DNA of 36,669 bases from IMG/VR virus record IMGVR_UViG_3300020021_000029, positions 1 to 36,669 of that record; one strand, written 5' to 3'. The stretch's first letter is position 1. Each line of letters opens with the position of its first letter. The translations under genes and the position numbers were made by a program. This DNA is from a virus. Shown piece after piece: positions 27,923 to 36,669 of the stretch. The notes under the pieces were generated by a model. The model was not told where the DNA came from, searched no databases, and saw nothing but the letters and a program-made list of their open reading frames with translations.

Positions 27923-27950
27923 CTAGGGGGCTCTTTGCCCCTTAGTTTTT
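27923..27950 (+). terminator. Rho-independent terminator
   Basis: A 9-bp stem (CTAGGGGGC with GCCCCTTAG, one G-T pair) with a 5-nt loop and TTTTT. It partly separates the first fibre genes from the rest. Confidence 0.85.
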
Positions 27951-27967
27951 ATAAAAGGAGACTAGTA

Positions 27968-28303
27968 ATGAGCTTAGCCGTAAGATGTCTTGCCGAGCCA
28001 CTTCGATCTCTCGCTTTTGGGAGTATTAGTGGAACGTATGCTGCCATTGGAACTGCGCTTGCGCATCCAGCACATATGATTCTTTTTCAAAATCAAACAA
28101 ATGCTACCGTCACTATTTCTATGGATGGTATTAACGATCATTTTACACTTTTAGCCAATGGCTACTTTGTTCTCGATATATCAGGCAATAAGGCCGCGAG
28201 TTCATATGGTTTTTATATTTCTAAAGGAACCATTTTCTACGTTAAAGGTACTGTTGGATCTGGAAACGTGCAGGTATCTGTATTCTATGGAGATGAATCA
28301 TGA
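27968..28303 (+). CDS. Small β-rich virion protein, 111 aa
   Basis: AAAAGGAG lies 7 bases before ATG 27968; the longer start 27935 overlaps the terminator. β-rich with SGTYAAIGTALAHPAHMILF and FYVKGTVGSGNVQVSVFYG, a compact β-sandwich-like fold as in capsid or fibre attachment domains. It overlaps the next fibre gene by ATGA, so it is probably a component or chaperone of that fibre. Confidence 0.5.
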   Translation: MSLAVRCLAEPLRSLAFGSISGTYAAIGTALAHPAHMILFQNQTNATVTISMDGINDHFTLLANGYFVLDISGNKAASSYGFYISKGTIFYVKGTVGSGNVQVSVFYGDES

Positions 28304-30249
28304 GTCAAATAGGATCGCTGGCTATAGTCAGCTCACTGGGAGCGGTTGATACGCTTACCGGAAATACAGGTGGCACCGTTTCTCCCGATGGTGGCGGTAA
28401 TATAAACGTTGTTGGTGGTAACAATATAACAACCGTAGGAAATGGCTCTCCTAATACCTTAACAGTTAATGTATCAGGAACTACTAATCATGCAGTACAG
28501 ATAGGTAATGCTTCTGGCTCATTAACCTCTATACCGGTCGGCACTAATGGCCAAGTTATTGTGGGAGCGACTGGAGCTGATCCATCGTTTGCTACTTTAA
28601 CTTCAACGGGTGGGACGATAACCTTCACTTTGGGTGCTAATACACTTAATTTGGAAGCAGCTGCTGCTGCTGCATCAGCAATTACGTATCAAGCACGTTC
28701 ATCATCAGGCTCAATAACCAAGGGACAATTAGTTCAGATAAATGGCTTTAATGGGGGACTTAGTCTTCCTTTAGTTCATTTAGCTGATTCCGATACGAGT
28801 AATGTACCTGTACATGGTATGGCGCTTACTGCATTTGATACCGTTACCACAGGCACTGTTCAGATAACAGGCCTTATAACTGGCGTTAATACGAATGCGA
28901 TGCCTAGTGGAACTGTTCTCTATCTACAATCAACTCCTGGCACTTATGGAATCAATGCTCCTGACGGTGAAATAAATAACATAAATCCAATAGGTTCAGT
29001 AGTTAAATCAGATGCTACTACTGGTTCGATATTGCTCAATTGTCCAGCTAATGTGGTGCAAGCTCCTAATCTTGATGAACATAATGTTTTCATTGGTGAT
29101 TCTGATGGCGTAACGATCACTGCTACATTATCGAATGGCATACAAACGTACAACACTGGTTCCCATACATTTTCTGGCAGTACTATAACTCAAAATGGAT
29201 CTTTATATGGTGGGGCTTCTAATACTGTTTCTTCTACTTCTGTTGGCACAAATGGCCAAGTTCTTCTAGGGGCTACGGCAGCTGCGCCAGCATTTGGAAC
29301 ATTAACTTCAACTGGTGGAACTATCACCTTTACCACTGGTGCTAATTCCCTTAATTTAGAAACAGCCGGAGCCGTGCCGTCCGTATTCCATACTGGTAGT
29401 GGTGATGCTACGCCGTCTGCTGGAGCGCTCACTATAGCTGGGGGAAATAATATAAGTACTTCAGGGGCCGGATCAACCGTTACCGTTGCCGTATCCGGTA
29501 CTAATAATCATGCGCTTCAAGTAGGTAATGCATCAGGATCGCTCACGTCTCTTTCTATCGGAACAACAAATACGGTTCTTCTTGGTAACACTGGCGCTGA
29601 TCCTTCATTTGGTGCGGTTCCTAACGCAGCATTGGCTAATAGTTCTATTACGTTAACGAATGGTAGCAATATTACGGTGACCGGCTCTCCTGTTGCCCTC
29701 GGAGGAGCAGCAACTATTGCCGTATCAGGCACTACTAATCATTCCGTACAAATAGGTAATAGTGGTGGCTCATTAACCTCAGCAGCAGTTGGTACTAACG
29801 GGCAAGTTCTCATTGGTGCTACGACAGCTGATCCAGCATTCGCAACACTGACTTCTACTGGTGGCACCGTAGTATTTACTACAGGCGCAAACACCTTGAA
29901 CTTGGAAGTTGCTGGTGGTGGTATTGCTTGGACAGAAGTTACAGGAACTACGCAAGCAATTGCAGTTAATAATGGTTACATAGCTAATAATGGTGGTCTT
30001 GTAACGCTCACATTACCTGCAACAGCAGCTTTAGGATCTAATGTTCGTGTGACTGGTAAAGGAGCGGGTGGTTGGCGGATAGCGCAGAACTCAGGTCAGA
30101 CTGTATTCTTTGGAAATACCGCAACTACTACGGGTGCTACTGGCCATCTTGATTCTACAGCAACAAGGGACACCATAGAATTAGTCTGCGTTACTGCCAA
30201 TAATGATTGGAATGTGCTCTCGAGCATAGGAAATCTTACAGTGGTATAA
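28300..30249 (+). CDS. Tail fibre with repeated GTNGQ modules, 649 aa
   Basis: Starts by ATGA overlap. The body is built of repeated modules: T-N-H-A-V-Q-I-G-N-A-S-G-S-L-T-S followed by GTNGQVLIGATxADPxFATL and LTSTGGTxTFTxGANTLNLE (about four copies). The last ~110 residues (GGIAWTEVTGTTQAIAVNNG to NDWNVLSSIGN) form a distinct distal domain seen in phage fibres. It is a receptor-binding fibre; modules are shared with the other fibre genes. Seen: repeats. Inferred: receptor role. Confidence 0.75.
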   Translation: MSQIGSLAIVSSLGAVDTLTGNTGGTVSPDGGGNINVVGGNNITTVGNGSPNTLTVNVSGTTNHAVQIGNASGSLTSIPVGTNGQVIVGATGADPSFATLTSTGGTITFTLGANTLNLEAAAAAASAITYQARSSSGSITKGQLVQINGFNGGLSLPLVHLADSDTSNVPVHGMALTAFDTVTTGTVQITGLITGVNTNAMPSGTVLYLQSTPGTYGINAPDGEINNINPIGSVVKSDATTGSILLNCPANVVQAPNLDEHNVFIGDSDGVTITATLSNGIQTYNTGSHTFSGSTITQNGSLYGGASNTVSSTSVGTNGQVLLGATAAAPAFGTLTSTGGTITFTTGANSLNLETAGAVPSVFHTGSGDATPSAGALTIAGGNNISTSGAGSTVTVAVSGTNNHALQVGNASGSLTSLSIGTTNTVLLGNTGADPSFGAVPNAALANSSITLTNGSNITVTGSPVALGGAATIAVSGTTNHSVQIGNSGGSLTSAAVGTNGQVLIGATTADPAFATLTSTGGTVVFTTGANTLNLEVAGGGIAWTEVTGTTQAIAVNNGYIANNGGLVTLTLPATAALGSNVRVTGKGAGGWRIAQNSGQTVFFGNTATTTGATGHLDSTATRDTIELVCVTANNDWNVLSSIGNLTVV

Positions 30250-30284
30250 TACCGATAATCCTTCAGAGCGCATAGGAGAATTAA

Positions 30285-31238
30285 ATGGCAACTAATAATG
30301 CTACTAATAATACACCGTCCATCCCCGTTGCGGTGAGTCAGGGAGGGACGAGTACTAATACATTGACGGCTCATGGTGTTATCGTTGGTAATACTACTTC
30401 TGCAGTGAATGTGACGGCGGCTGGTACTGATGGCCAGCTTTTAGTGGGAGTAACCAGTGCTGATCCAGCATTTGGTTCTACTGCTGCTGCAGACTTTACG
30501 TTTACTACGGCAACAGCAGGTGCTACACGAACGTTAACTGTTTCTAATACGGATAACTCTTCGGGAGCGTCTAACGCAGAGCTTCTCGTAAGTGTCGGCG
30601 GTGCAAGTGCCGGAGACCCAGTCATAACATTTGCAGTTGGTGGTACTACTAATTGGACAATGGGCGCTGATAATAGCGTAACCTCACCTAATGCTGATCC
30701 ATTTGTTATAGCGGCAAGTGCCGCATTAGGCACAACAAATGTAATGAGTGTTGATATAACAGGAAACGTTTCTCTTCCCCTGACTCCTGCTTTTCTTGGT
30801 GTGTTAGGAACAACTGATACTGCCGTGACCGGTGATGGCACTGCATTTACTATCGGTACGGGACATGCATACACCGAAGAATTTGATCAAGGAAGTAATT
30901 TTAATCCTGCAACGGGCGTATTTACTTCCCCTACTGCAGGCATCTATTACTTCTGCGGTATGGTTCTTTTGGGAAGCGTAGGAGCTTTGCATACTTCTGA
31001 AACATTTACATTAACACACTCAACTTTTGTTTTTTTTGGTAACTATGCTTCTCCTGCTTTAATGCGCGATATCAATAATAATGTTTCTTATACCGTAGGT
31101 GTGTTTGTTTCAATGGCGGCAGCCGATACAGCAAAGCTTATTATAACTGTATCTGGTAGTACCAAGACCGTAGACGTTGTTGGAGGAACTCCTTCAACCA
31201 ATAGTGTGACCTATTTTTCTGGCTATTTAGCATGTTAG
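30285..31238 (+). CDS. Fibre protein with C1q-like tip, 317 aa
   Basis: AGGAGAA precedes ATG. The N-terminal half has SQGGTSTNTLTAHGVIVG and GTDGQLLVGVTSADPAFG, paralogous to the next gene. The C-terminal ~130 residues (FDQGSNFNPATGVFTSPTAG, IYYFCGMVLL, SVTYFSGYLAC) follow the C1q/TNF-like trimeric jelly-roll pattern. It is likely a receptor-binding tip. Paralogue of the gene at 31249. Confidence 0.7.
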   Translation: MATNNATNNTPSIPVAVSQGGTSTNTLTAHGVIVGNTTSAVNVTAAGTDGQLLVGVTSADPAFGSTAAADFTFTTATAGATRTLTVSNTDNSSGASNAELLVSVGGASAGDPVITFAVGGTTNWTMGADNSVTSPNADPFVIAASAALGTTNVMSVDITGNVSLPLTPAFLGVLGTTDTAVTGDGTAFTIGTGHAYTEEFDQGSNFNPATGVFTSPTAGIYYFCGMVLLGSVGALHTSETFTLTHSTFVFFGNYASPALMRDINNNVSYTVGVFVSMAAADTAKLIITVSGSTKTVDVVGGTPSTNSVTYFSGYLAC

Positions 31239-31248
31239 TGAGGACATA

Positions 31249-32154
31249 ATGCCGAATAATAATGCTATAAACTTTAATTCCGCTACATCGCTTTCTGTTT
31301 CTCAAGGAGGGACTGGCGATAATACGCTGACTATACACGGTGTATTAGTTGGAGCAGGAACATCTCCCGTTGCTGCTCTCACTGCAGGAACAACAGGGCA
31401 GTTATTGGTAGCAACAACTGGTGCTAATCCTGCATTTGCGGCTTCAGCTAATGGTGATTTCACGTTTACAACAGCTACCGCAAGTTCTACGCGAACATTA
31501 ACAGTATCTAATACTAATAATAGTAATACTGCCTCTTCTGCCGATCTAGCTTTGTCTGTAGGAACTTTTGGTGCTCCATCCTTAGATATGGACATAAATG
31601 GAGTAAATACATGGGCATTTGTTGGATCTTCTACTGATTTAGAACTTCAAAGAAATACAACCGATGTAATTAGATTTGCTTCAACAGGAGAGCGAACATT
31701 TATTAATCAAGCATCAGCAGCAGTAAGAAAAACAGTGACCACTTCTAATGCAACTGGTGATGGCACAAATGCTACCGTGACTGGCTATAATGCATCAGCT
31801 TTGTTTAATAGAGATAGTTTTTGGGGTGGTAGTACTTCATTTTCTGCTCAAGATGCTGGTATTTATCTTATTTCATGCCAAGGATCAGTTTCCTCAACAG
31901 CGGCTATGACGAGTGGGTTAGCTACTATAGCTACTACCTCGCACATTATGTTATTCAATCAATGCAAAATAGGCACTATTCGTAATGCTTCTAACAACTT
32001 TAGTGGTGTAAGAGGAACAGCGTTAGTAAATATGGCAGCAGGAGATACCGCTATCTTTACTATCAAATTTAGTGGCTCTACTAAAACAGCCAGCATACAA
32101 GGTGTAACTGGCGCAAATGTAATTTCATATTTCTGTGGTGCAAAAATTGCTTAA
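31249..32154 (+). CDS. Fibre protein with C1q-like tip, 301 aa (paralogue)
   Basis: GAGGACA precedes ATG. It shares the SQGGTGDNTLTIHGVLVG and GTTGQLLVATTGANPAFA start with the previous gene; the C-terminal domain (FSAQDAGIYLISCQGSV, ISYFCGAKIA) is the same fold class but divergent. A duplicated, then diversified receptor-binding gene. Confidence 0.7.
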   Translation: MPNNNAINFNSATSLSVSQGGTGDNTLTIHGVLVGAGTSPVAALTAGTTGQLLVATTGANPAFAASANGDFTFTTATASSTRTLTVSNTNNSNTASSADLALSVGTFGAPSLDMDINGVNTWAFVGSSTDLELQRNTTDVIRFASTGERTFINQASAAVRKTVTTSNATGDGTNATVTGYNASALFNRDSFWGGSTSFSAQDAGIYLISCQGSVSSTAAMTSGLATIATTSHIMLFNQCKIGTIRNASNNFSGVRGTALVNMAAGDTAIFTIKFSGSTKTASIQGVTGANVISYFCGAKIA

Positions 32155-32163
32155 GGAGTAATG

Positions 32164-32463
32164 ATGAAAATATCCGTGAATGATCAAGAGCTATTTACGC
32201 TGAGTGATATTCAGAAAAGAGTTATGGCACATGTAATACCAGACGATATATTTGAAGAAGATATGAAACGTCGCTTACAGTGGGTTTTGACTCATAAATA
32301 TGAGCATACGATGGAGCTAATGAGAAAAGAGTGGGAGCCGAAATTAAGAGAAGCTGGCGTAGCAATGATCCCTACCGACAACGATAGATTAGCGAACCTT
32401 ATTTTCAGTCAACCAGATTACAGAAATAGAAGCGAACGTGATTCTGATGCCCGCAACAGCTAG
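32164..32463 (+). CDS. Helical protein (fibre chaperone candidate), 99 aa
   Basis: The second of two tandem ATGs (32164) has proper spacing to AAGGAG. Highly helical and charged: LSDIQKRVMAHVIPDDIFEE, then a helix with RRLQWVLTHKYEHTMELMRK, ending FSQPDYRNRSERD. Small helical proteins of this type in fibre clusters are often fibre-assembly chaperones or tail accessory proteins. Function unproven. Confidence 0.5.
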   Translation: MKISVNDQELFTLSDIQKRVMAHVIPDDIFEEDMKRRLQWVLTHKYEHTMELMRKEWEPKLREAGVAMIPTDNDRLANLIFSQPDYRNRSERDSDARNS

Positions 32464-32481
32464 CTAAAAAGGAGCGTAGTA

Positions 32482-33762
32482 ATGGCAAAACGTTTAACGG
32501 GGCTTAATCCTCTCGCCTATATGGGTGTAGAGCCATTAGCCCCAAGTAATACAGTTACGGCACGTAGTAATCCAAATGTTAATGACTTCCAGGGATTCAA
32601 TGTAGGCGATACCTGGATAAATATTTCCACACAGCAAATATGGGTATTCGTTGGACTCAATACTATGCGCCAAGCGCAATGGGTTGAGACCGGTGCTCCT
32701 GCTGGCGTAGGTGCGTCTGATTTTATAACCGACTCTGGAACAGCAATTGCAACTGGCTTAGGATTTATTAGTGTTGTTGGTGGCTCTAATATTAATACCG
32801 ATGGCAATACTCCCAATACTGTCACTATAAATCTCAATGATTCAGTCTCTATTACCGGATCTATGAATGTTGATTCTTTAAATGTTAATACAGGTCCTAC
32901 TGTCCTTAATGCCGGTGACTTGGATATTAATGGCGGAAACATCAATTTGCCACGAACCTTTGCTATTCCTGAAGGGGTAATAACAGTAGGTGGAGCTAAT
33001 TTCATCCATTCGTTTGGTGATAATCCCTCAAGTAATGCTTTTTTAGGAAGAAATGCCGGTAATTTAACCCTTACTGTGGGATCTGCTGTAGCCAATAATG
33101 GCTTTGGTGGTCTTGCATTAAATGCACTAACTACAGGCGCTCATAATATAGCGATTGGTACATCTGCAGGCAGTTTGCTCACTACTGGCGATCAAAATAC
33201 ATTTATTGGCGGTGCTTTAAGTATTATTACCGGTGATCGCAATGTTACCATAGGATCTTTTGCTGGTAATAATTACACTGGCGCAGAATCTTCTAACATT
33301 GTCATCTCTAACCTAGGGGTAATTGGCGATACTGGCATTATACGAATAGGCGCTTCGCCAGAACAAGCTAAATGCTTTATTGCCGGTATTAGTGGTGTTA
33401 CCACTGATATTAATGATGCCGTACCCGTTCTTGTGGATTCTGCCGGTCAACTTGGTGTTACTTCATCTTCACGTGTCTATAAAGACAATATTGTATCTAT
33501 GCGTGATGATAGTCTTGGATTAATGGCACTCCGTCCCGTAACGTTCGAATATAAGACTGATGTCCGTAAGATGAAACAGTATGGTTTTATAGCGGAAGAA
33601 GTTGCCGAAGTTATGCCGGATCTTGTGGTTTATAATCAAGAAGGGAAACCGGAAACCGTTAAATACCATGTTATGCCGGCCATTATAATCAATGAACTCC
33701 AGCGTTTGAATGAACGCATCAATGAACTCCAATCACATTGTTCTTGTAGGAGGGCTGACTGA
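32482..33762 (+). CDS. Tail fibre with S74 auto-processing chaperone
   Basis: 426 aa. The N-terminal attachment domain (residues ~1-70: PLAYMGVEPLAPSNTVTA, GDTWINISTQQIWVFVG) is shared with the next gene. The middle is a β-helical Gly/Ala/Asn repeat part. The last 99 residues (from 328) are the peptidase S74 intramolecular chaperone: Ser329 and Lys334 in the SSRVYKDNI motif, LMALRPVTFEYK, YGFIAEEVAEVMPDLVVY. It folds the trimer and cleaves itself off. Its stop overlaps the next start (TGATG). Confidence 0.85.
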   Translation: MAKRLTGLNPLAYMGVEPLAPSNTVTARSNPNVNDFQGFNVGDTWINISTQQIWVFVGLNTMRQAQWVETGAPAGVGASDFITDSGTAIATGLGFISVVGGSNINTDGNTPNTVTINLNDSVSITGSMNVDSLNVNTGPTVLNAGDLDINGGNINLPRTFAIPEGVITVGGANFIHSFGDNPSSNAFLGRNAGNLTLTVGSAVANNGFGGLALNALTTGAHNIAIGTSAGSLLTTGDQNTFIGGALSIITGDRNVTIGSFAGNNYTGAESSNIVISNLGVIGDTGIIRIGASPEQAKCFIAGISGVTTDINDAVPVLVDSAGQLGVTSSSRVYKDNIVSMRDDSLGLMALRPVTFEYKTDVRKMKQYGFIAEEVAEVMPDLVVYNQEGKPETVKYHVMPAIIINELQRLNERINELQSHCSCRRAD

Positions 33763-36669
33763 TGACCAGACGATTAACAAGCCGTAATCCTTTGGCATAT
33801 GTAGGTGTAGAGCCACTTACTCCTGCTAACAGTACGCAATCTAAGCGTAATCCTACGGTAGATGATGTGAGAAACTTTGATATTGGTGACGTATGGATTA
33901 ATACTGCAACAACTGAAGTTTGGACTTTAGCTACTAAAACATCGACTATTGCAACTTGGGTAGAACTTGGCAATAGCAGTGGTGTAGGCGCTTCTAATTT
34001 CCAGACTGATTCAGGAGTAGCAACTGTTTTTGGTGATACAATCGATATTGTGGGCGGCGATCTTATCCATACTGATGCGCTTGTTTCCAATACCGTTACC
34101 ATATCACTTGATAATGGAAGCGATGGTGAAATCATCATAGGGGCAACTGCTGGTTCACCTGTCTATGGACATCTTACCTCTACTGGTGGTTCTATAACCA
34201 TTAGTGAAGGGCCAAATACCCTTAATATAGAAGCCGATACAACGGGATTTGCGGATCATTATCCTACTGATTCAGGAACTGCTCAGCCTTTAGGTGGAGA
34301 CCTTAGAATTATAGGTGGCGCTAATATTGATACATCAGGTTCAGGTAATACCGTAACGATTAATACAACCAATGGTACCAATGGACAACTGCTTATAGGT
34401 GGGGGTTCAGAAGCTCAATGGGCTAACTTAACTTCATCGGATGCCTCGATAGTAATAACTAATGGCCCTAATACTATTAACTTAGAAGCGCCAGGTGGAG
34501 GCGGTGGGACAACATTATTTCATGCTGACACTGGTTCTGCGACTGAAGCTGGTGGTGCGATTACTATTGCTGGTGGCGATCTGATTAATACTGTTGGATC
34601 AGGATCTACGGTTACTGCTAATCTTGATCGTGGTACTAATGGCCAGATTATCATTGCAGCAACTGGCGCAGCTTCGGCATATGGAAATCTTACCTCTACT
34701 GGCAACACTATAAGCATCACGACTGGTGCTCATACACTCAACATTGAAACTGCTGGTAGCTTTGCGAATCAATATGTATCTGATTCTGGTACCGCAATTC
34801 CTGCAGGTGGGATTTTGAATGTCGTTGGTGGTGGCAATCTCGATACTTCAGCAGTTGGTGATACGCTGTCGGTTAATATTACGAATGGAACCAATGGTCA
34901 AGTTCTTATTGGTGGTGGTTCAGATGCTCAATGGGCTAATATAACGTCATCTGGTGGATCTATTACGGTAACCAATGGCCCTAATACAATCAATATTGAA
35001 TCAAGTACTGATGGTACCAATACCTTTACGACTGATACAGGGACTGCCACTCAAGCATTAAATAATATCAATGTTGTAGGTGCCAATGTTATAAGTACAG
35101 CTGGAGCTAGTGATACAGTAACAGTCTCGCTTGATAACGGCACCAATGGTCAATTGCTTATAGGTGGCGGCGCAAATCCTGCATGGGCTAATCTCACTTC
35201 TACTGGTGCTACTGTCATCATCACGAATGGCGCCAACACTATCAACTTAGAAGCTACGGGGATTGGTGGAGGCGCATCTACCTTCAATACTGATGCTGGT
35301 GCAGCTACTGAGGCTGCTGGCGCTATTACTATTCACGGTGGTGAACTTATCAATACATCAGGTGCCGGATCTACGGTTACTGCTAACCTTGATCGTGGTA
35401 CTAATGGACAACTTATTATTGCGGCAACAGGTGCTCCTTCTGCATATGCCAATCTTACTTCAACAGGTGCTACGGTTACCATAACCAATGGCCCTAATAG
35501 TATTAACCTTGAAGCTACTGGTATAGGCGCGGGAACAACAACGTTCAATACTGATGCTGGTGCTGCAACTGAAGCTGCCGGTGCAATCAATATTGTTGGT
35601 GGATCCAATATCAATACGGTTGGTGCAGGTCAGACAGTAACTGTTAATGTGGCGAACAGTCCTTCATTCTCTGGTTCTGTTACTGCAGGGACTGGACTTA
35701 CTGTAACAACTGGTGGCATAACTTCAACAGGAACAACGACGCTTTCATCTCTTGGCAATGGTATCATGCGCACTAATGGAAGTGGCGTAGTATCTTCTAC
35801 AAATGGCACGAATGGCCAGTTGTTAATTGGTGGTGGTACGAATGCTCAGTGGGCAAATCTTACTTCAAGCGATGCATCTGTCGTGATAACTAACGGTGCC
35901 AATACAATCAATCTCCAAGCAACAGCGAGCGGTGCGACGACATTTCATACGACAAGTAATATAGGAACCGCGACTGTTTCAGCGAACGCTATTACTTTTG
36001 CAGGTAGCAGTAATGTATTACTAGGGGCATCTGGTAATACCGTGACGATAGATCTTGCTGATAGTATTAATATAGCGAACAACATCTCAGCGGGAGAGAA
36101 TTTAACTGTTGTGGGAGAGACGCTTTTACAAGGATTATTAGTTCTTACTGGTAGCTCTACACTCAATGATGGCGTATTAACACTCGATGGTAATATAGTA
36201 AATTCCAGTAACGGTACAAATGGACAGATTCTTATAGGTGGTGGTACTGCTCCTGTGTGGACTAATATCACTTCCGGTGATGCATCAGTTGTTATAACTA
36301 ATGGAACTAATAGTATTGACCTTTCAGTTCCTGGCGGTGGTGGTGGTGCATCAAAGATAACACTCTTCCCTTCATCAGCAACATGGACTAAAGCAGCTGG
36401 CACTAACATGGTTATGGTTATTGGATGGCATGGTGGAGGCGGAGGTGCATCGGGTGCTCGTGGTGCTGCTTCTAGTGGAGGTGGCGGAGGTGGTGGTGGT
36501 GCGCAAGGAAGTGCATTCTACTTCATGATACCCGCTATCTTCTGTGGTGCTACGGAGCCTGTCGTTGTAGGTGCTGGCGGTACTGGCGGTGCGGCTGTCT
36601 CTACGGCTAATACCTTAGGTAATGATGGTAACCCAGGAACTATCTCATCATTTGGCAATATCATAACGC
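33762..36669 (+). CDS. Large repeat-rich tail fibre, N-terminal part (runs off window)
   Basis: Over 969 codons with no stop. GGAGG precedes ATG. An N-terminal attachment domain (RNPLAYVGVEPLTPANSTQS, FDIGDVWINTATTEVWTL) like the previous gene is followed by about eight modules with GTNGQLLIGGG...WANLTS or GTNGQIIIAATGA...YGNLTS and a middle strand. It then turns into a glycine-rich domain (GWHGGGGGASGARG) ending SSFGNIIT at the window end. It matches the piece at the window start in composition, so the gene is probably split by the window boundary. Confidence 0.8.
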   Translation, partial: MTRRLTSRNPLAYVGVEPLTPANSTQSKRNPTVDDVRNFDIGDVWINTATTEVWTLATKTSTIATWVELGNSSGVGASNFQTDSGVATVFGDTIDIVGGDLIHTDALVSNTVTISLDNGSDGEIIIGATAGSPVYGHLTSTGGSITISEGPNTLNIEADTTGFADHYPTDSGTAQPLGGDLRIIGGANIDTSGSGNTVTINTTNGTNGQLLIGGGSEAQWANLTSSDASIVITNGPNTINLEAPGGGGGTTLFHADTGSATEAGGAITIAGGDLINTVGSGSTVTANLDRGTNGQIIIAATGAASAYGNLTSTGNTISITTGAHTLNIETAGSFANQYVSDSGTAIPAGGILNVVGGGNLDTSAVGDTLSVNITNGTNGQVLIGGGSDAQWANITSSGGSITVTNGPNTINIESSTDGTNTFTTDTGTATQALNNINVVGANVISTAGASDTVTVSLDNGTNGQLLIGGGANPAWANLTSTGATVIITNGANTINLEATGIGGGASTFNTDAGAATEAAGAITIHGGELINTSGAGSTVTANLDRGTNGQLIIAATGAPSAYANLTSTGATVTITNGPNSINLEATGIGAGTTTFNTDAGAATEAAGAINIVGGSNINTVGAGQTVTVNVANSPSFSGSVTAGTGLTVTTGGITSTGTTTLSSLGNGIMRTNGSGVVSSTNGTNGQLLIGGGTNAQWANLTSSDASVVITNGANTINLQATASGATTFHTTSNIGTATVSANAITFAGSSNVLLGASGNTVTIDLADSINIANNISAGENLTVVGETLLQGLLVLTGSSTLNDGVLTLDGNIVNSSNGTNGQILIGGGTAPVWTNITSGDASVVITNGTNSIDLSVPGGGGGASKITLFPSSATWTKAAGTNMVMVIGWHGGGGGASGARGAASSGGGGGGGGAQGSAFYFMIPAIFCGATEPVVVGAGGTGGAAVSTANTLGNDGNPGTISSFGNIIT
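34119..36340 (+). repeat. Tandem fibre modules encoding GTNGQ repeats
   Basis: About eight copies of a coding module of about 80-90 codons, recurring at roughly 34119, 34372, 34636, 34888, 35140, 35398, 35809 and 36216. Two versions alternate (IGGG..WANL and IAATGA..Y). Nearly identical copies could recombine and vary fibre length. Confidence 0.7.

Noticed and set aside
26923-36669. Diversity-generating retroelement at the fibre genes
   Set aside because: No reverse transcriptase or template repeat with adenine-specific changes was seen; the repeats are structural modules.

Overview
The window is a tailed-phage genome, probably a short-tailed (podovirus) type, and probably close to complete. 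It carries an Erf-type recombinase, a replication-initiator-like protein, terminase subunits, a P22-like portal, an N4-gp56-type major capsid protein, P22-like tail-hub proteins, ejection-like proteins and a large fibre cluster. Both window ends fall inside a glycine-rich tail-fibre reading frame and match each other in style, so the sequence looks like a circular or circularly permuted molecule cut inside that gene. The DNA is moderately AT-rich, uses the standard code, has strong AGGAG-type ribosome sites and host-like sigma70 promoters. The host cannot be read directly. Three phage proteins carry Sec signal peptides whose hydrophobic cores are followed by (A/S)-Met, and one carries a colicin E3-type RNase centre. 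Both are reminiscent of proteins from intracellular bacteria such as Dependentiae/Babeliae, which is an inference from memory only.

Layout: (1) 1-535 is the end of the last fibre gene, closed by a terminator. (2) 646-1678 (minus) holds Erf and a small partner. 1679-2063 is a divergent control region with a strong minus-strand terminator and a tentative small gene. (3) 2064-7306 (plus) is a tightly coupled operon: winged-helix replication-like protein, RusA-like protein, small terminase, several small genes, large terminase, a ribbon-helix-helix (RHH) regulator and a secreted protein. (4) 7462-13248 holds an HNH homing endonuclease, the portal, small basic proteins, a secreted moron and a scaffold-like protein, ending in a perfect terminator. 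(5) 13310-15201 (minus) is a secreted E3-RNase-like toxin with a small zinc-finger-like gene next to it, inserted between scaffold and capsid genes. (6) 15511-22489 is the capsid, connector and tail set, ending in a terminator and a tRNA-Glu. (7) 22688-24258 (minus) holds two small genes, a 450-bp non-coding region built of paired short repeats, and a virion protein. (8) 24338-26122 encodes ejection-like proteins. (9) 26119-26836 (minus) is a compact operon of one RHH regulator and three tiny membrane proteins driven by a near-consensus promoter that would give an almost leaderless mRNA. (10) 26923-36669 is a cluster of fibre and receptor-binding genes sharing repeated modules, one with an S74 auto-processing chaperone.

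The structural and packaging genes make the virion. Erf, the initiator-like protein and the RusA-like protein suggest recombination-assisted replication on host polymerase. No DNA polymerase, integrase or endolysin could be recognised. The most interesting parts are the toxin/immunity-like pair, the leaderless RHH plus membrane-peptide operon, the paired-repeat non-coding region, and two insertions that duplicated the ends of neighbouring packaging genes (small terminase and, less certainly, portal).
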